Assembly (NCBI RefSeq): GCF_025502585.1
Contig: NZ_CP106679.1
Coordinates: forward strand, 1,829,501-1,893,500
Length of the DNA: 64,000 nt
Source: Reichenbachiella agarivorans
Lineage (GTDB): Bacteria; Bacteroidota; Bacteroidia; Cytophagales; Cyclobacteriaceae
Direction of reading: 5' to 3'
Positions 23,868 through 33,964 of this stretch are shown here, in pieces. Numbering within the stretch: the stretch's first letter is position 1; each line of letters starts with the position of its first letter. The notes under the pieces were generated by a model. It did not search any database. It was not told the origin of the DNA and saw nothing but the letters and a program-made list of their open reading frames with translations. Position numbers and translations under genes: made by a program.

Positions 23868-26681
23868 ATGATAAGACTATTTACAAAGCAACTTTTGCTT
23901 GTTTTTGCGTGTGCAGTATTGTTTGGTTTTGGAGCGATGGCACAAACCAATATTTCTGGGAGCGTTAAAGACGGCAAAAGCAACGAATCCTTACTGGGTG
24001 TAAGCATCTTGGTCAAGGACAAAGTCGTTGGTACGATCTCAGATACCAATGGTAATTTCAAACTGAAAGTCAATTCAGAGCCACCTCTGACCCTCGTGTT
24101 TTCCATGGTGGGATACACCACCGTAGAGGTAGCTATCAATGAAAACAATGTCGAAGGATTGACAGTTTCTCTCGAAGAGACCGCAATCATGGGGCAGGAA
24201 GTAGTCGTATCGGCATCCAGAGTAGAAGAGTCTGTGATGCAATCTCCTGTTTCGATCGAAAAAATGGATGTTTTGACGATCAAAGAGACCGCTGCAACCA
24301 ATTTTTATGATGCATTGATCAACTTCAAAGGTGTAGATATGAGTGCACAAAGTATCACTTTCAAATCTATCAACACCAGAGGCTTTGGCGCAAATGGCAA
24401 CAACCGATTTGTGCAACTCATCGATGGGATTGACAATGTGGCACCAGGACTCAACTTTGCAGTAGGTAATATTGTGGGGATCAATGATCTGGATTTGGAA
24501 AGTGCAGAAATGATACCTGGAGCGGCATCAGCACTATATGGCCCGAATGCATTGAATGGCGTTTTGCTCATGAAAAGTAAAAGCCCATTTGATTACCAAG
24601 GGCTAAGTGCCTATACCAAATTGGGCGTAAATCATGTCGATGGGGAAGATGATGATCCGTCCCTTTACCAAGACTATGGTATCCGCTATGCCAAAGCCTT
24701 CAATAACAAATTTGCTGTCAAAGTAACAGCCTCCTATCTCAAAGCCAATGACTTCCGTGGTGTAGATTACAGAGATCAAAGCACTACTACCAATGGTGAA
24801 GGCTCAGGGTATGTCGTAGAGTCTGAGGGGCGCAATAGACAGAATAATAGAAATTATGATGGTGTCAATACATACGGGGATTTTGGTTTCAATTTGGGTT
24901 TAATCCCAAAATTAGACCCTGCCTATCAAGCTGTAGCTGGACAACTGCCTACTGGGCCTGATGGTGCATTTTCTCCAACAGGTTATACAGAATCTTCTTT
25001 TGTGGATAATAATACAGAGAGTTTGAAGTTAGGAGCAGCTTTGCATTATAGAATTACAGATAACCTTGAAGTGTCGGGACAATTCAATTATGGATCTGGT
25101 AGTACAGTGTACACTGCCAATGATAGATTTGTTTTAGATGGCTTCTCAATTTGGACTGCCAAGTTGGAATTGAGAAACCAGAATTTTTATGTGAGAGCCT
25201 ATACGACACAAGAAAATTCAGGAGACACCTATGCTGCCAATACAATTGCTTCTTTGATCAATCAAAATAAATATGTACCAGACTACACCTTAGGATTTTT
25301 GGGAGCGAGAGGTCAGGGGGCATCTATAGATCAAGCACATGCTGCAGCAAGACAATACGCAGATGGCTTGCAGACTGCATATGCACCAGGTACGGAGCAG
25401 TGGCAAGTAGGAATGGACTCGTTGAGAAAGATTTCCATTTTTGATGGAGGAGCCAAATTCAAAGATGCATCAAGTATGAATCACTTTGAGGGCAGTTATA
25501 ATTTTAGTCATTTGGTCGATTTTGTAGAGATTGTCGCTGGCGCGAATTACCGTAAGTATAATTTGGATTCTGGGGGGACTTTGTTTGCCTTAGATGATGA
25601 TGGTGAAGAGCAATCATATGGTGAATATGGTGCCTATGTGCAACTCTCAAAGGCATTTTTAAACAACAGGCTAAAAGTACAAGCATCAGGGAGATATGAC
25701 AAGAATGAAAATTTTGATGGACAATTCTCTCCGAGAGTATCTGTCGTAGGGACAGTGGCAAGGAATCATAATTTCCGAGGATCTTTCCAGAGAGGTTTTA
25801 GAATCCCGACTACACAAGATCAATTCATAGACCTAGATGTACAAACTAGGAGATTGATTGGAAGCAATAGCTTACTGGTGGATAGGTATAAATTCAGAAC
25901 CAATACAGTTTATACGACTCAAAGTTTGGCTGATGCCAGAGCAGGGATCAGAACGGATTTGGTAAGAGCAGATAAGGTAGACGAAGATTTCACAACTGAG
26001 AAAATCAGCACGTTTGAAGTAGGATACCGAGGACTGTTTTTGCAAGACAAATTGATGATTGATGGGTACTATTACCACAGCAGTTACCAAGACTTTATTG
26101 CAGAGATTTACTTTGTGCAGGCCGTTCCGAACGGACTGCAAAATGACCCTGGATATGATCCTGATACTCAGGCTGCACAAGATGCGATCATACAAGGAAC
26201 AGTGCCTACACAAGAGTATGGCTTTGATGTGAATGCTGATGGATCGATCAAAACACATGGTTGGGGACTGCAAGCCGATTATTTCTTGACGAAGGGTTAT
26301 AAAGTGTCAGGAAATGTAGCATTCAACCGGTTGTTGGATGACCAGGCTTTACAAGACCAAGGGTTTAGATCTCAATATAATACACCTGAGTACACCTACA
26401 ACATAGGATTGAGTAATAGAGAGGTGATTGAAAATGTAGGATTCAATGTGAAATGGAGATGGCAAGAGGCCTTCCTATGGTCATCGTCTTTTGGCAATTC
26501 AGTCGTTCCTGCATTTGGTACTCTGGATGCTCAGGTGAGTTACAAATTGTCTAGTTTGAAATCTGTAGTAAAACTCGGAGGTAGTAATGTCCTCAACAAA
26601 CGATATACTACGGGCATCGGTAACCCAAGGATGGGAGCTATTTACTATGTGTCTATCACATTTGATCAATTCTTGAACTAA
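23868..26681 (+). CDS. TonB-dependent receptor with N-terminal carboxypeptidase-regulatory-like domain
   Basis: A 937-residue outer-membrane transporter. Signal peptide about 1-25 (ending GAMAQ), then the CarboxypepD_reg-like beta-sandwich (about 26-110: ISGSVKDGKSNESLLGVSI...), plug domain (about 115-235, with FVQLIDGIDNVAPGLN and AASALYGPNALNGVLL) and a 22-strand barrel ending in the typical Arg-Met...ITFDQFLN strand. It imports a substrate unknown from sequence. The gene 13 bp downstream encodes an SGNH-type lipoprotein, so the pair may bind and process an esterified nutrient at the cell surface. No SusD homolog is present. Confidence 0.93.
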   Translation: MIRLFTKQLLLVFACAVLFGFGAMAQTNISGSVKDGKSNESLLGVSILVKDKVVGTISDTNGNFKLKVNSEPPLTLVFSMVGYTTVEVAINENNVEGLTVSLEETAIMGQEVVVSASRVEESVMQSPVSIEKMDVLTIKETAATNFYDALINFKGVDMSAQSITFKSINTRGFGANGNNRFVQLIDGIDNVAPGLNFAVGNIVGINDLDLESAEMIPGAASALYGPNALNGVLLMKSKSPFDYQGLSAYTKLGVNHVDGEDDDPSLYQDYGIRYAKAFNNKFAVKVTASYLKANDFRGVDYRDQSTTTNGEGSGYVVESEGRNRQNNRNYDGVNTYGDFGFNLGLIPKLDPAYQAVAGQLPTGPDGAFSPTGYTESSFVDNNTESLKLGAALHYRITDNLEVSGQFNYGSGSTVYTANDRFVLDGFSIWTAKLELRNQNFYVRAYTTQENSGDTYAANTIASLINQNKYVPDYTLGFLGARGQGASIDQAHAAARQYADGLQTAYAPGTEQWQVGMDSLRKISIFDGGAKFKDASSMNHFEGSYNFSHLVDFVEIVAGANYRKYNLDSGGTLFALDDDGEEQSYGEYGAYVQLSKAFLNNRLKVQASGRYDKNENFDGQFSPRVSVVGTVARNHNFRGSFQRGFRIPTTQDQFIDLDVQTRRLIGSNSLLVDRYKFRTNTVYTTQSLADARAGIRTDLVRADKVDEDFTTEKISTFEVGYRGLFLQDKLMIDGYYYHSSYQDFIAEIYFVQAVPNGLQNDPGYDPDTQAAQDAIIQGTVPTQEYGFDVNADGSIKTHGWGLQADYFLTKGYKVSGNVAFNRLLDDQALQDQGFRSQYNTPEYTYNIGLSNREVIENVGFNVKWRWQEAFLWSSSFGNSVVPAFGTLDAQVSYKLSSLKSVVKLGGSNVLNKRYTTGIGNPRMGAIYYVSITFDQFLN

Positions 26682-26694
26682 AATCAATAGAAAG

Positions 26695-28227
26695 ATGAAA
26701 AGCATAAATATATATATATCCCTTTTAGCATTTTCCATCCTTGCTTTTGGTTGCGATGAGGAGGATAAGCTTATTGATGAGAGATTAGAAAATACAACTG
26801 AACCCATTGTAGTGCCTGAGACAGGTACTTCAGGAAGCCTTGATTTAAGTACCTATGTGGCTATTGGGTCTTCGATCAGTGGAGGGATGATGGATGGTGC
26901 ATTGTACACCCATGCTCAAAACAATTCATTCACAGTTTTATTGGCGAAGCAATTTGCAATTGATGGAGTCGGTGGAGGAGAATTTAACGTGCCAAGTATC
27001 GAGTCTGTTAATGGGTATCTAAGTACCAATGCAGATGGCAGCATCAACGGTAAGTACATTCTTGATTTGGATTCTAATAATGATGGTGTACTTGGTGACG
27101 CTGGATTAGTAGTATCTGTGGGAGAATTGCCTAGTCCTTACACAGGTGATAAAGCTAAACTGAACAATTTTGGAGTGCCGGGGATACAAACTGCTCAAAT
27201 GCTAACACCTTTGACAGGAGGACCAGCAGATGGCAATCCTGCTTACAATGCTTTGTATGCCAGATTCGCATCCAATCCAGGTACTTCTACCATACTGGGA
27301 GATGCCGTGGCGCGTAATCCTACTTTTTTCACGCTTTGGGCGGGATCAAATGATGTGTTGGGCTATGCGATTAGTGGCGGCACCAATGAAGCAATTTTGA
27401 CAGACCCAGCAACTTTTGATGGTTATCTCAACGCAATTGTTAATACTTTGATTTCTGGAACCACAGCCAAGGGAGTCATCTGCAATGTGCCAAATGTATT
27501 GACTTTACCACATTTTAGAGCAGTGCCTTACAATGCCATTCCTATGACAGATCAGACAACTGTAGATGCGACCAACAGCGCATATGCTAGCTACAATGGT
27601 GGTGTGCAAGCGGCTTTGACAAATGATATCATTGACGAAGATGAAGCAACATTAAGGACAATTTCTTATGTTATAGGAGGAAATGGTATTGTCATAGAAG
27701 ACCCTACTTTGACAGATGTAGCGGCGCTTTCAGGTGGTCAGATACCTATTCCAAAATACAGACAATTGAAGGATGGAGAATTGGTTCTATTGCCTGCAAG
27801 CACAGTACTGGGAACCTTGGCAGATCCTGAAAACCCTGCTTCGGTGTATGGTGTTGGAGTGCCTCTTCCGGACAAATATTCTCTGCGTACAGATGAATTG
27901 ACCAAAGTAGTTACAAATTTGACAGCTATCAATACATCCATCAAGACGATTGCTGACAATCAAGAAAGAATCGTTTTGTTTGATGCATATACTTTGTTGC
28001 TCAATGCGGCACTATCAGGCGGATATTCATCGTCAGAGACTGGTGGCTTCATGCTTACACCAGATTTTACTCCCAATGGGTTTTTCTCCAACGATGGGGT
28101 TCATCCTAATCCGAGAGGACAGGCCATTCTTACCAATGAGATTATAGATCTTTTGGAGGAAGAGTTTGATGCAAGTATTCCTAAATTGGATGTGATGCAG
28201 TACAGTTCATCGCCGTTCCAACAGTAA
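26695..28227 (+). CDS. SGNH/GDSL hydrolase-like lipoprotein
   Basis: A 510-residue lipoprotein (lipobox AFGC, Cys20). SGNH blocks are visible: block I as YVAIGSSISGGM with the candidate nucleophile serine, block III as WAGSNDVLG, and block V as NDGVHPNPRG with the Asp and His. Large insertions separate the blocks. Such enzymes cleave esters of lipids or acylated sugars. Position right after a TonB receptor suggests a surface lipoprotein working with it. The hairpin terminator follows immediately. Substrate unknown. Confidence 0.87.
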   Translation: MKSINIYISLLAFSILAFGCDEEDKLIDERLENTTEPIVVPETGTSGSLDLSTYVAIGSSISGGMMDGALYTHAQNNSFTVLLAKQFAIDGVGGGEFNVPSIESVNGYLSTNADGSINGKYILDLDSNNDGVLGDAGLVVSVGELPSPYTGDKAKLNNFGVPGIQTAQMLTPLTGGPADGNPAYNALYARFASNPGTSTILGDAVARNPTFFTLWAGSNDVLGYAISGGTNEAILTDPATFDGYLNAIVNTLISGTTAKGVICNVPNVLTLPHFRAVPYNAIPMTDQTTVDATNSAYASYNGGVQAALTNDIIDEDEATLRTISYVIGGNGIVIEDPTLTDVAALSGGQIPIPKYRQLKDGELVLLPASTVLGTLADPENPASVYGVGVPLPDKYSLRTDELTKVVTNLTAINTSIKTIADNQERIVLFDAYTLLLNAALSGGYSSSETGGFMLTPDFTPNGFFSNDGVHPNPRGQAILTNEIIDLLEEEFDASIPKLDVMQYSSSPFQQ

Positions 28228-28250
28228 GAAACACAAAAAACAATACTATG

Positions 28251-28283
28251 AAACCTCGATATTTATCGAGGTTTTTTCTTTTC
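28251..28283 (+). terminator. Intrinsic terminator after the SGNH lipoprotein gene
   Basis: The stem AAACCTCGATA (28251-28261) pairs with TATCGAGGTTT (28264-28274) and runs into TTTTTTCTTTT on the + strand. Confidence 0.9.
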
Positions 28284-28308
28284 CTAAGGATGTCTAGTTT
28301 TGCTGGCA

Positions 28309-29250
28309 ATGAACGACACAAAGGATTTAGTAGAAATATTGAGGCATGTATGCGCAAAGGCTGCTATTGCAACCATAGATCATATAGGTACAGCAGACAA
28401 AGACGCAGGCGATCAGGCGGCAGTCGATGCGATGAGAAAGGCCTTTGAGGGACAGAATCTGGATGCAGTCGTACGGGTCGGCGAAGGAGAAAAGGATGAG
28501 GCTCCCATGCTCTATGTAGGCGAAAAATTAGGTAATGGAGAAGGTCTAGCAATAGATATAGCAGTGGATCCTGTAGAAGGTACACGTCTGATGGCCGAAG
28601 GGAAAGCCAATGCCATTACTGTGATTGCAGCCACAGAGCGAGATGGTTTTTGGGACGCTGGCTCGGCATATTACATGGATAAATTGGTCGTGGGAGCTGC
28701 CGCCAAAGGTGTCATTGATATCAACCTCTCTACCCAAGAAAACCTGACAGCCATCGCCAACCAACTGAGAAAGGAGGTCAAGGAAATAGGAGTCTATGTA
28801 CTAGACAAACCACGTCACCAAGGGCTGATTGCTGAGATCAAAGCTTGTGGAGCCAAGGTCTATGCACATGAAGAAGGAGATGTAGTTGGGTCAATTTTAG
28901 CCTTGATGCCAGATTCTGGGATTGATGTCCTGATGGGGATAGGTGGAGCACCAGAGGCGGTGATTACTGCAGCAGCGGTCAAGGCACTGGGTGGAGAGAT
29001 GCAGGGAAAGCTTGTGCCACAGAAAGACGATGAAAAAATGAACCTAGAGCGACAAGGAGTCAACTTAGCACGCGTCTATCACTTGGACGATCTTGTCCAT
29101 GCAGATTGGGCAATATTTGTAGCAGCAGGAGTTACAACAGGGGCTTTGCTCAACGGCGTTCACGTATGTGAAGATGGGAGAGTCCAAGCTGAATGCATTG
29201 TCATTGGCCCAGAGCAAGGAGAGATAAATAGGAGTGTTTATCAAGTTTAG
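28309..29250 (+). CDS. glpX: Class II fructose-1,6-bisphosphatase
   Basis: A 313-residue GlpX-type phosphatase of gluconeogenesis. Motifs: KAAIATIDHIGTADKDAGDQAAVDAM near the N-terminus, the metal-binding GEGEKDEAPMLYVGE, and VDPVEGTRLMAEG, plus GIGGAPEAVITAAAVKALGG in the C-terminal half. ATG 28309 is preferred to a TTG at 28300. TAGTTTTG at 28295-28302 matches the -7 consensus and would put the transcript start almost at this ATG, but its -33 region is only TTTT. Confidence 0.95.
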   Translation: MNDTKDLVEILRHVCAKAAIATIDHIGTADKDAGDQAAVDAMRKAFEGQNLDAVVRVGEGEKDEAPMLYVGEKLGNGEGLAIDIAVDPVEGTRLMAEGKANAITVIAATERDGFWDAGSAYYMDKLVVGAAAKGVIDINLSTQENLTAIANQLRKEVKEIGVYVLDKPRHQGLIAEIKACGAKVYAHEEGDVVGSILALMPDSGIDVLMGIGGAPEAVITAAAVKALGGEMQGKLVPQKDDEKMNLERQGVNLARVYHLDDLVHADWAIFVAAGVTTGALLNGVHVCEDGRVQAECIVIGPEQGEINRSVYQV

Positions 29251-29355
29251 GTGAAAAGGACTTCCTTTCCTTTTCAGGATAGTTGTCACTATCTGTGGAT
29301 TCCAAATTTTCACTTTGAATGAAAAAAGAATAAATGCACATACTTATCACCTTTT

Positions 29356-29386
29356 TTTGTCTTCCATAGTCCATCTGTTACTTTTG
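29356..29386 (+). promoter_or_regulatory. Bacteroidota-type promoter of nadA
   Basis: TTTG (29356-29359), exactly 19 bp, then TACTTTTG (29379-29386) matches the -33/-7 consensus. The transcript would begin about 35-40 nt before the nadA ATG. Confidence 0.85.
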
Positions 29387-29429
29387 CAGGTGCGTAAAGG
29401 AAGCATGAGCATCTTTGAATAAGAAAAGT

Positions 29430-30389
29430 ATGGAGCAAGTGATAGACACCCCTCGAACAAGGAAAGAATATATGGAAGAAATCCTTCGACTCAAGAAGGA
29501 GAAAAATGCTGTGTTGCTGGCTCATTATTACCAGGAGGCAGATATTCAGGATCTGGCTGATTATGTAGGAGATAGCCTAGGACTTTCGCGCAAAGCAGCT
29601 GAGACTGATGCCGATATTATCGTTTTTGCAGGCGTACATTTCATGGCAGAGACGGCAAAAATCATCAATCCGACAAAGAAGGTTATTTTGCCTGATTTGA
29701 AAGCGGGGTGTTCATTGGCAGATTCTGCACAGCCTGAGCCATTCAAGGAGTTCCTGGATGCGCACCCTGACCATGTAGTGGTGACATATATCAACTGTTC
29801 TGCCGAGATCAAAGCATTGAGTGACATCATATGTACTTCGTCCAATGCGGTAGATATTATTAATTCTATTCCCAAGAACCAAAAGGTAATATGTGCACCA
29901 GATAGGAATCTGGGAGAGTACCTGATTCATCAGACGGGCAGAGATATGGTGCTGTGGGATGGTGCCTGTATGGTACACGAGGCTTTTTCGATGGACAAAA
30001 TTCTGAAACTTCACAAAGAACATCCTAAAGCAAAATTTATCGCTCACCCAGAGTCAACACAAAACATTTTGAGAATCTCAGCTTTCGTAGGTTCAACAGA
30101 AAAATTATTGAATTTTGTCCAAACAGATGACTCGGAAGAATTTATTGTAGCCACTGAGGCTGGTATTCTGCACGAAATGCAAAAACGTGTGCCTCATAAA
30201 AAATTGATTGCTGCTCCTTCTAAGGAAGACAATACTTGTGCATGTAGCGAATGCCATTACATGAAAATGAATACGTTAGAAAAACTATATGCTTGCCTCA
30301 AAAATGAATCGCCAGAGGTAGATGTCCCTGAAGAGATTCGTAAAAGGGCGCTCATTCCGTTGGAACGTATGCTGCAATTGTCCAAATAA
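29430..30389 (+). CDS. nadA: Quinolinate synthase NadA
   Basis: A 319-residue [4Fe-4S] enzyme that condenses iminoaspartate with dihydroxyacetone phosphate to quinolinate in de novo NAD synthesis. The three cluster cysteines are recognisable: [10 protein letters not shown], the [11 protein letters not shown] region and the C-terminal [14 protein letters not shown]. Substrate-binding motifs [19 protein letters not shown] and [11 protein letters not shown] are intact. The ATG at 29430 gives a standard N-terminus; a TTG at 29415 would add five residues. nadB follows 6 bp later, and the consensus promoter at 29356 probably drives both. Confidence 0.97.
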   Translation: MEQVIDTPRTRKEYMEEILRLKKEKNAVLLAHYYQEADIQDLADYVGDSLGLSRKAAETDADIIVFAGVHFMAETAKIINPTKKVILPDLKAGCSLADSAQPEPFKEFLDAHPDHVVVTYINCSAEIKALSDIICTSSNAVDIINSIPKNQKVICAPDRNLGEYLIHQTGRDMVLWDGACMVHEAFSMDKILKLHKEHPKAKFIAHPESTQNILRISAFVGSTEKLLNFVQTDDSEEFIVATEAGILHEMQKRVPHKKLIAAPSKEDNTCACSECHYMKMNTLEKLYACLKNESPEVDVPEEIRKRALIPLERMLQLSK

Positions 30390-30395
30390 GATTAC

Positions 30396-31955
30396 ATGCC
30401 AAAGTTCGATTATTTAGTAATAGGTTCTGGTGTAGCTGGACTTACTTACGCATTGAAGGTCGCCAAGAGATTTCCCGACAAGACCTTGGCCATGGTGACC
30501 AAGTCGCACGAAACAGAATCTAATACCAAATATGCCCAAGGTGGCATGGCTGTGGTATTGGACAAAGTATCTGATTCCTATCAGCAACATATCCAGGATA
30601 CATTGGTGGCTGGTGATGGTCTGTGCGACGAAGAGGTAGTTCGTTTTGTGGTGAATGAAGCTCCCGATCGGCTAAAGGAACTTATCGATTGGGGAACCAA
30701 GTTTGACAAAGGAAAACAAGGCAAATACGATCTGGGCAAAGAAGGAGGACACTCCGCACACAGAATCGTCCATCACAAGGATATCACAGGTTTTGAAATC
30801 CAAAGAGCCTTGCTAGAGCAAGTACACGAGTGTCCTAATGTCAGTGTGTTTGCCCATCATTTTGCAGTGGATTTGATCACGGAGCATCACTTGGATGTGG
30901 AGTTGGTGGATAAATCTCGTACCTGTTTTGGTGCGTATGTTTTGGATGAAAAGACAAAAAAAATAGAGACATACAAGGCCAAAATAACCATGCTAGCTAG
31001 TGGAGGAATTGGACATGTCTATCAAAACACAACCAACCCACAGATTGCAACTGGGGATGGTATCGCGATGGCCTACCGCGCACAAGCTCATGTCAAGCAT
31101 ATGGAATTTGTGCAATTTCATCCCACAGCACTGTATGAATCTGAGCGAAAAGGACAAAATTTTTTGATCTCAGAGGCTGTGAGAGGCTTTGGCGCATTGC
31201 TACGGGACAAGAAGGGCGAGCCTTTCATGCAGAAGTATGACGACAGAGAGGAGTTGGCTTCTAGAGACATCGTGTCACGAGCGATTGATTTTGAGATGAA
31301 GAAAAGTGGAGACGAATATGTCTATTTGGATTGCCGACATTTAGATCTTGTGGCCTTCGAAAAACATTTCCCAAATATTTTGAATAAGTGCAAGTCAATT
31401 GGGATTGATTTGTCCAAAGACATGATCCCTGTGGTGCCAGCCGCACACTATGTTTGTGGAGGGGTAGAGGTCAATATTCATGGGCAGTCTAGGGTAAAAA
31501 ACTTGTTTGTCTGTGGAGAAACATCTTGTACAGGGCTGCATGGGGCCAACAGGCTAGCATCCAATTCTTTGTTGGAGGCGCTGGTGTATGCACACCGCAG
31601 TTATTTGAAGTCTGTAGAGATTTTTGATCAAATAGATGACAACCCACCTGAGCCTCCTGCTTGGAGTGAAAAGGGAACCATGCACCCCAAAGAGTTGATC
31701 TTAATCACGCACAATAGAAAGGAAGTACAAGCTATTATGTCCAATTATGTAGGAATTATTCGCTCCACTGAGCGACTGAACCGGGCAAGCAAAAGACTGA
31801 AGTTGATCATCGAAGAAACGGAGGTGTTGTACAAGAAGACAAAGATTTCACCACAGTTGTCAGAGTTGAGAAATCTTATCACAGTTGCCAACCTGATCAT
31901 CCAGCAATCTTTGAATAGAGACGAAAACAAAGGAGGGTTCTATCGGACAGATTGA
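30396..31955 (+). CDS. nadB: L-aspartate oxidase NadB
   Basis: A 519-residue flavoprotein that oxidises aspartate to iminoaspartate for NadA. The FAD-binding GSGVAGLTYALKVAK is at residues 9-23, with TKYAQGGMAVVL and the covalent-type succinate dehydrogenase/fumarate reductase fold motifs HMEFVQFHPTALY and PAAHYVCGGVEVN. The C-terminal helical domain has MSNYVGIIRSTERL. Order nadA-nadB, spaced 6 bp, indicates one operon. Confidence 0.97.
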   Translation: MPKFDYLVIGSGVAGLTYALKVAKRFPDKTLAMVTKSHETESNTKYAQGGMAVVLDKVSDSYQQHIQDTLVAGDGLCDEEVVRFVVNEAPDRLKELIDWGTKFDKGKQGKYDLGKEGGHSAHRIVHHKDITGFEIQRALLEQVHECPNVSVFAHHFAVDLITEHHLDVELVDKSRTCFGAYVLDEKTKKIETYKAKITMLASGGIGHVYQNTTNPQIATGDGIAMAYRAQAHVKHMEFVQFHPTALYESERKGQNFLISEAVRGFGALLRDKKGEPFMQKYDDREELASRDIVSRAIDFEMKKSGDEYVYLDCRHLDLVAFEKHFPNILNKCKSIGIDLSKDMIPVVPAAHYVCGGVEVNIHGQSRVKNLFVCGETSCTGLHGANRLASNSLLEALVYAHRSYLKSVEIFDQIDDNPPEPPAWSEKGTMHPKELILITHNRKEVQAIMSNYVGIIRSTERLNRASKRLKLIIEETEVLYKKTKISPQLSELRNLITVANLIIQQSLNRDENKGGFYRTD

Positions 31956-32050
31956 TCTTTAGAGGTTTACGGGTTATGTTTTTTGGTGAATCCCTTGCAG
32001 GATTGCGAAAAGAGAGGGAACTTATATGACCTTACCAAAACTTGCCTATT

Positions 32051-32422
32051 ATGAGTGTGACCTCCATTCCTTACAAGGACATTACTATTATACAGACGGA
32101 TTTATCAGGAAAATCCATTGATGAAGGGATCGATGTACTGCGAGAAGCAGTCGAGGTGATCAGTAAATATCCAGCGAACAGTGTCTTGTCGCTGATCAAT
32201 GTGACAGGACTGCGTTTCAATTCTACCTATCTCAATGAAATCAAGATGGTTGGTAAAAAGAATGCTCCCTTTGTCAAGGGTACGGCGGCAGTAGGTCTGA
32301 CTTCTATGACCAAACTCATTGCCAAGACCATGATTCAATTCACAGGTCGCAAAGCCGAACTGTTTGATGACGAGGAGTCCGCCAAAGAGTGGCTCTATCT
32401 AGTCAGCAAGGGTGAGAGGTAG
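32051..32422 (+). CDS. STAS/SpoIIAA-like domain protein
   Basis: A 123-residue cytoplasmic protein with the strand-helix alternation of STAS/SpoIIAA-like folds: an opening strand pair, a helix with a long DEGIDVLREAVEVISKY run, a central strand VLSLINVTGLRFN, and a C-terminal helix ESAKEWLYLVS. It resembles short Bacteroidota proteins of that fold with no known role. ATG at 32051 chosen over an upstream TTG. A second protein of similar fold is encoded 1.1 kb downstream. Confidence 0.6.
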   Translation: MSVTSIPYKDITIIQTDLSGKSIDEGIDVLREAVEVISKYPANSVLSLINVTGLRFNSTYLNEIKMVGKKNAPFVKGTAAVGLTSMTKLIAKTMIQFTGRKAELFDDEESAKEWLYLVSKGER

Positions 32423-32428
32423 TTGAGC

Positions 32429-33324
32429 TCATTTATACAAACTGACACCTAATTCCTGAGCCACAGGGGTGATGGCTTTGACCGCTCGGACGCTGTTGCC
32501 TGCCTTATCTAGTCTGGGGGAAAAGGCAGCAATGCCAAATTTGCCAGGTGCTACGGCGATTACGCCTCCACCCACACCACTTTTGCCAGGGAGCCCGACA
32601 TAGTAGAGCCATAGACCCGATTCTTCATACAGGTCAGCAGTTGTCATCACAGCCAAAATGTGAGGAACGAGATGGTCGTCTACTAGTTTTTCTTTGGAGA
32701 TGGGTTGATTCCGCCATTGGCGAGTGTTCCACTCATGATTGCCAGATCATGGGAATTGACATTGATGGAACATTGTTTGGTATAGAGGTCGACAGTTTCC
32801 ATAGGGTCGTTATAGATTCTACCATAGGAGGCCAATAATAGTGAAATGGCTTGGTTGTGTTGATTACTGGCAGCTTCAGATTCGTAGACTTCCGTGGTGA
32901 TGCTGAGAGGTCTCGCAGCAAATTGACTAAAAGAGTTGATGATTTGATTCCACTTCTCATCATAACTAGTGCCTGGTAGCAGGATAGTAGTAGCGATGAC
33001 GCCAGCGTTGACACAGCTATTGGAAGGGCGGTCGTGTATGTCCTCGATCGCTACGACAGAGTTGAATGCGTGTCCTGTTGCATTGACGCCTATGCTGTCG
33101 ACGATTGCTTGAGACCCCAGTTTTTGGATTGCAATGGCGAGAGTGAATACTTTGCTCATCGACTGGATGGAAAATGGATAATTTGCATCACCCACATCAT
33201 ATACTTTGTCATCTACTGTGCAGAGAGAGATGCTGAAAAATTCTGAAGGAACTGCCGCCGGTGCAGGTATATAATCAGCATTGGTACCTTCTTGCAAATC
33301 TTTGTATTGTGCATGAGCACCCAC
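32429..33324 (-). pseudogene. glsA: Glutaminase (GlsA-type), frameshifted and N-terminally shortened
   Basis: Two frames together encode a glutaminase A-type protein. The first (33324 down to 32683) has ADYIPAPAAV, the catalytic Ser/Lys motif SIQSMSK, FNSVVAIE, VNAGVI and LANGGINP. The second (to 32429) has LWLYYVGLPGKSGVGGGVIAV and FSPRLDKAGNSVR. They join if one base is restored in the CCC run at 32702-32704 (minus strand), giving NP-ISKEKLVDDHLVPHILAV. The N-terminus is also short: a TAA lies just upstream of the only possible start (GTG 33324), 14 codons before ADYIP, where homologs have more. Some conserved residues are altered (NP-x-x-NAGA reads NSCVNAGV). Two lesions favour true decay over a sequencing slip. 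Confidence 0.8.
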
Positions 33325-33500
33325 CGTTTAGGACTTGAATTGGTTTCCAATGAATAAGCCTAGAATAGAAAAGTCCCGTCCTAGTCAGATGGGACTTTTT
33401 TTGTCATGCATCAAGTTGATCATTGGATGAACCTTTGAGTGATTTGATTTCCACTTTTTCACTGAATTTTTATAAGTTTATCTAACCAAATCAAAACCCG

Positions 33501-33851
33501 ATGTACGAAATCAAAGCAGATATTCAGAAAAATATTCTCATCCTGAGACTGGAAGGTTATATGTCTGATGAAGAAATCAAAGCAGGAGTAGAATTGACGA
33601 TCTCTGAAGCCAAAAAGCTAAAATCTGGCTATACCGTGATCAATGACATTACTAAAATGAAGCCCGCCTCTCCTCTAGGAACCGAAGAGATCAAGAGGGC
33701 ACAAGCCTTTGTCGTGTCCAATGGAGCCGCCAAAATCATAAGGATTGTAGACAATCCTATTTCCAAGATGCAGTTCAATAGGACCTCAACAGCGGCAGGT
33801 TACCACGCATTGGAGGCCAAAACCGTGGAAGATGCGCTGAAATTGGTTTAG
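33501..33851 (+). CDS. STAS/SpoIIAA-like small protein
   Basis: A 116-residue cytoplasmic protein. Its pattern (KADIQKNILILRLEGYMSDEE, an amphipathic helix, SGYTVINDITKMKPASP, another helix, then a strand with KIIRIVDNP) fits the SpoIIAA-like STAS fold. It is distinct from, but similar in size and fold to, the protein at 32051. Function unknown. It stands alone between the glutaminase remnant and a convergent gene. Confidence 0.6.
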   Translation: MYEIKADIQKNILILRLEGYMSDEEIKAGVELTISEAKKLKSGYTVINDITKMKPASPLGTEEIKRAQAFVVSNGAAKIIRIVDNPISKMQFNRTSTAAGYHALEAKTVEDALKLV

Positions 33852-33912
33852 ACCTTCTTGGACAATGGTAGGAGATGCGATATTACAAAATAGCCCATTT
33901 GAGAATCCTTGG

Positions 33913-33937
33913 AGGGTTTTTTTAAAAAAGAAACCCT
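33913..33937. terminator. Possible bidirectional hairpin between convergent genes
   Basis: AGGGTTT (33913-33919) pairs with AAACCCT (33931-33937), with inner T/A-rich pairing. It lies between the convergent STAS-like and CsgG-like genes. No clear T-run follows on either strand, so confidence is modest. Confidence 0.5.
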
Positions 33938-33964
33938 GCCTTGGTTCTAGATGCTAAAATCTAA

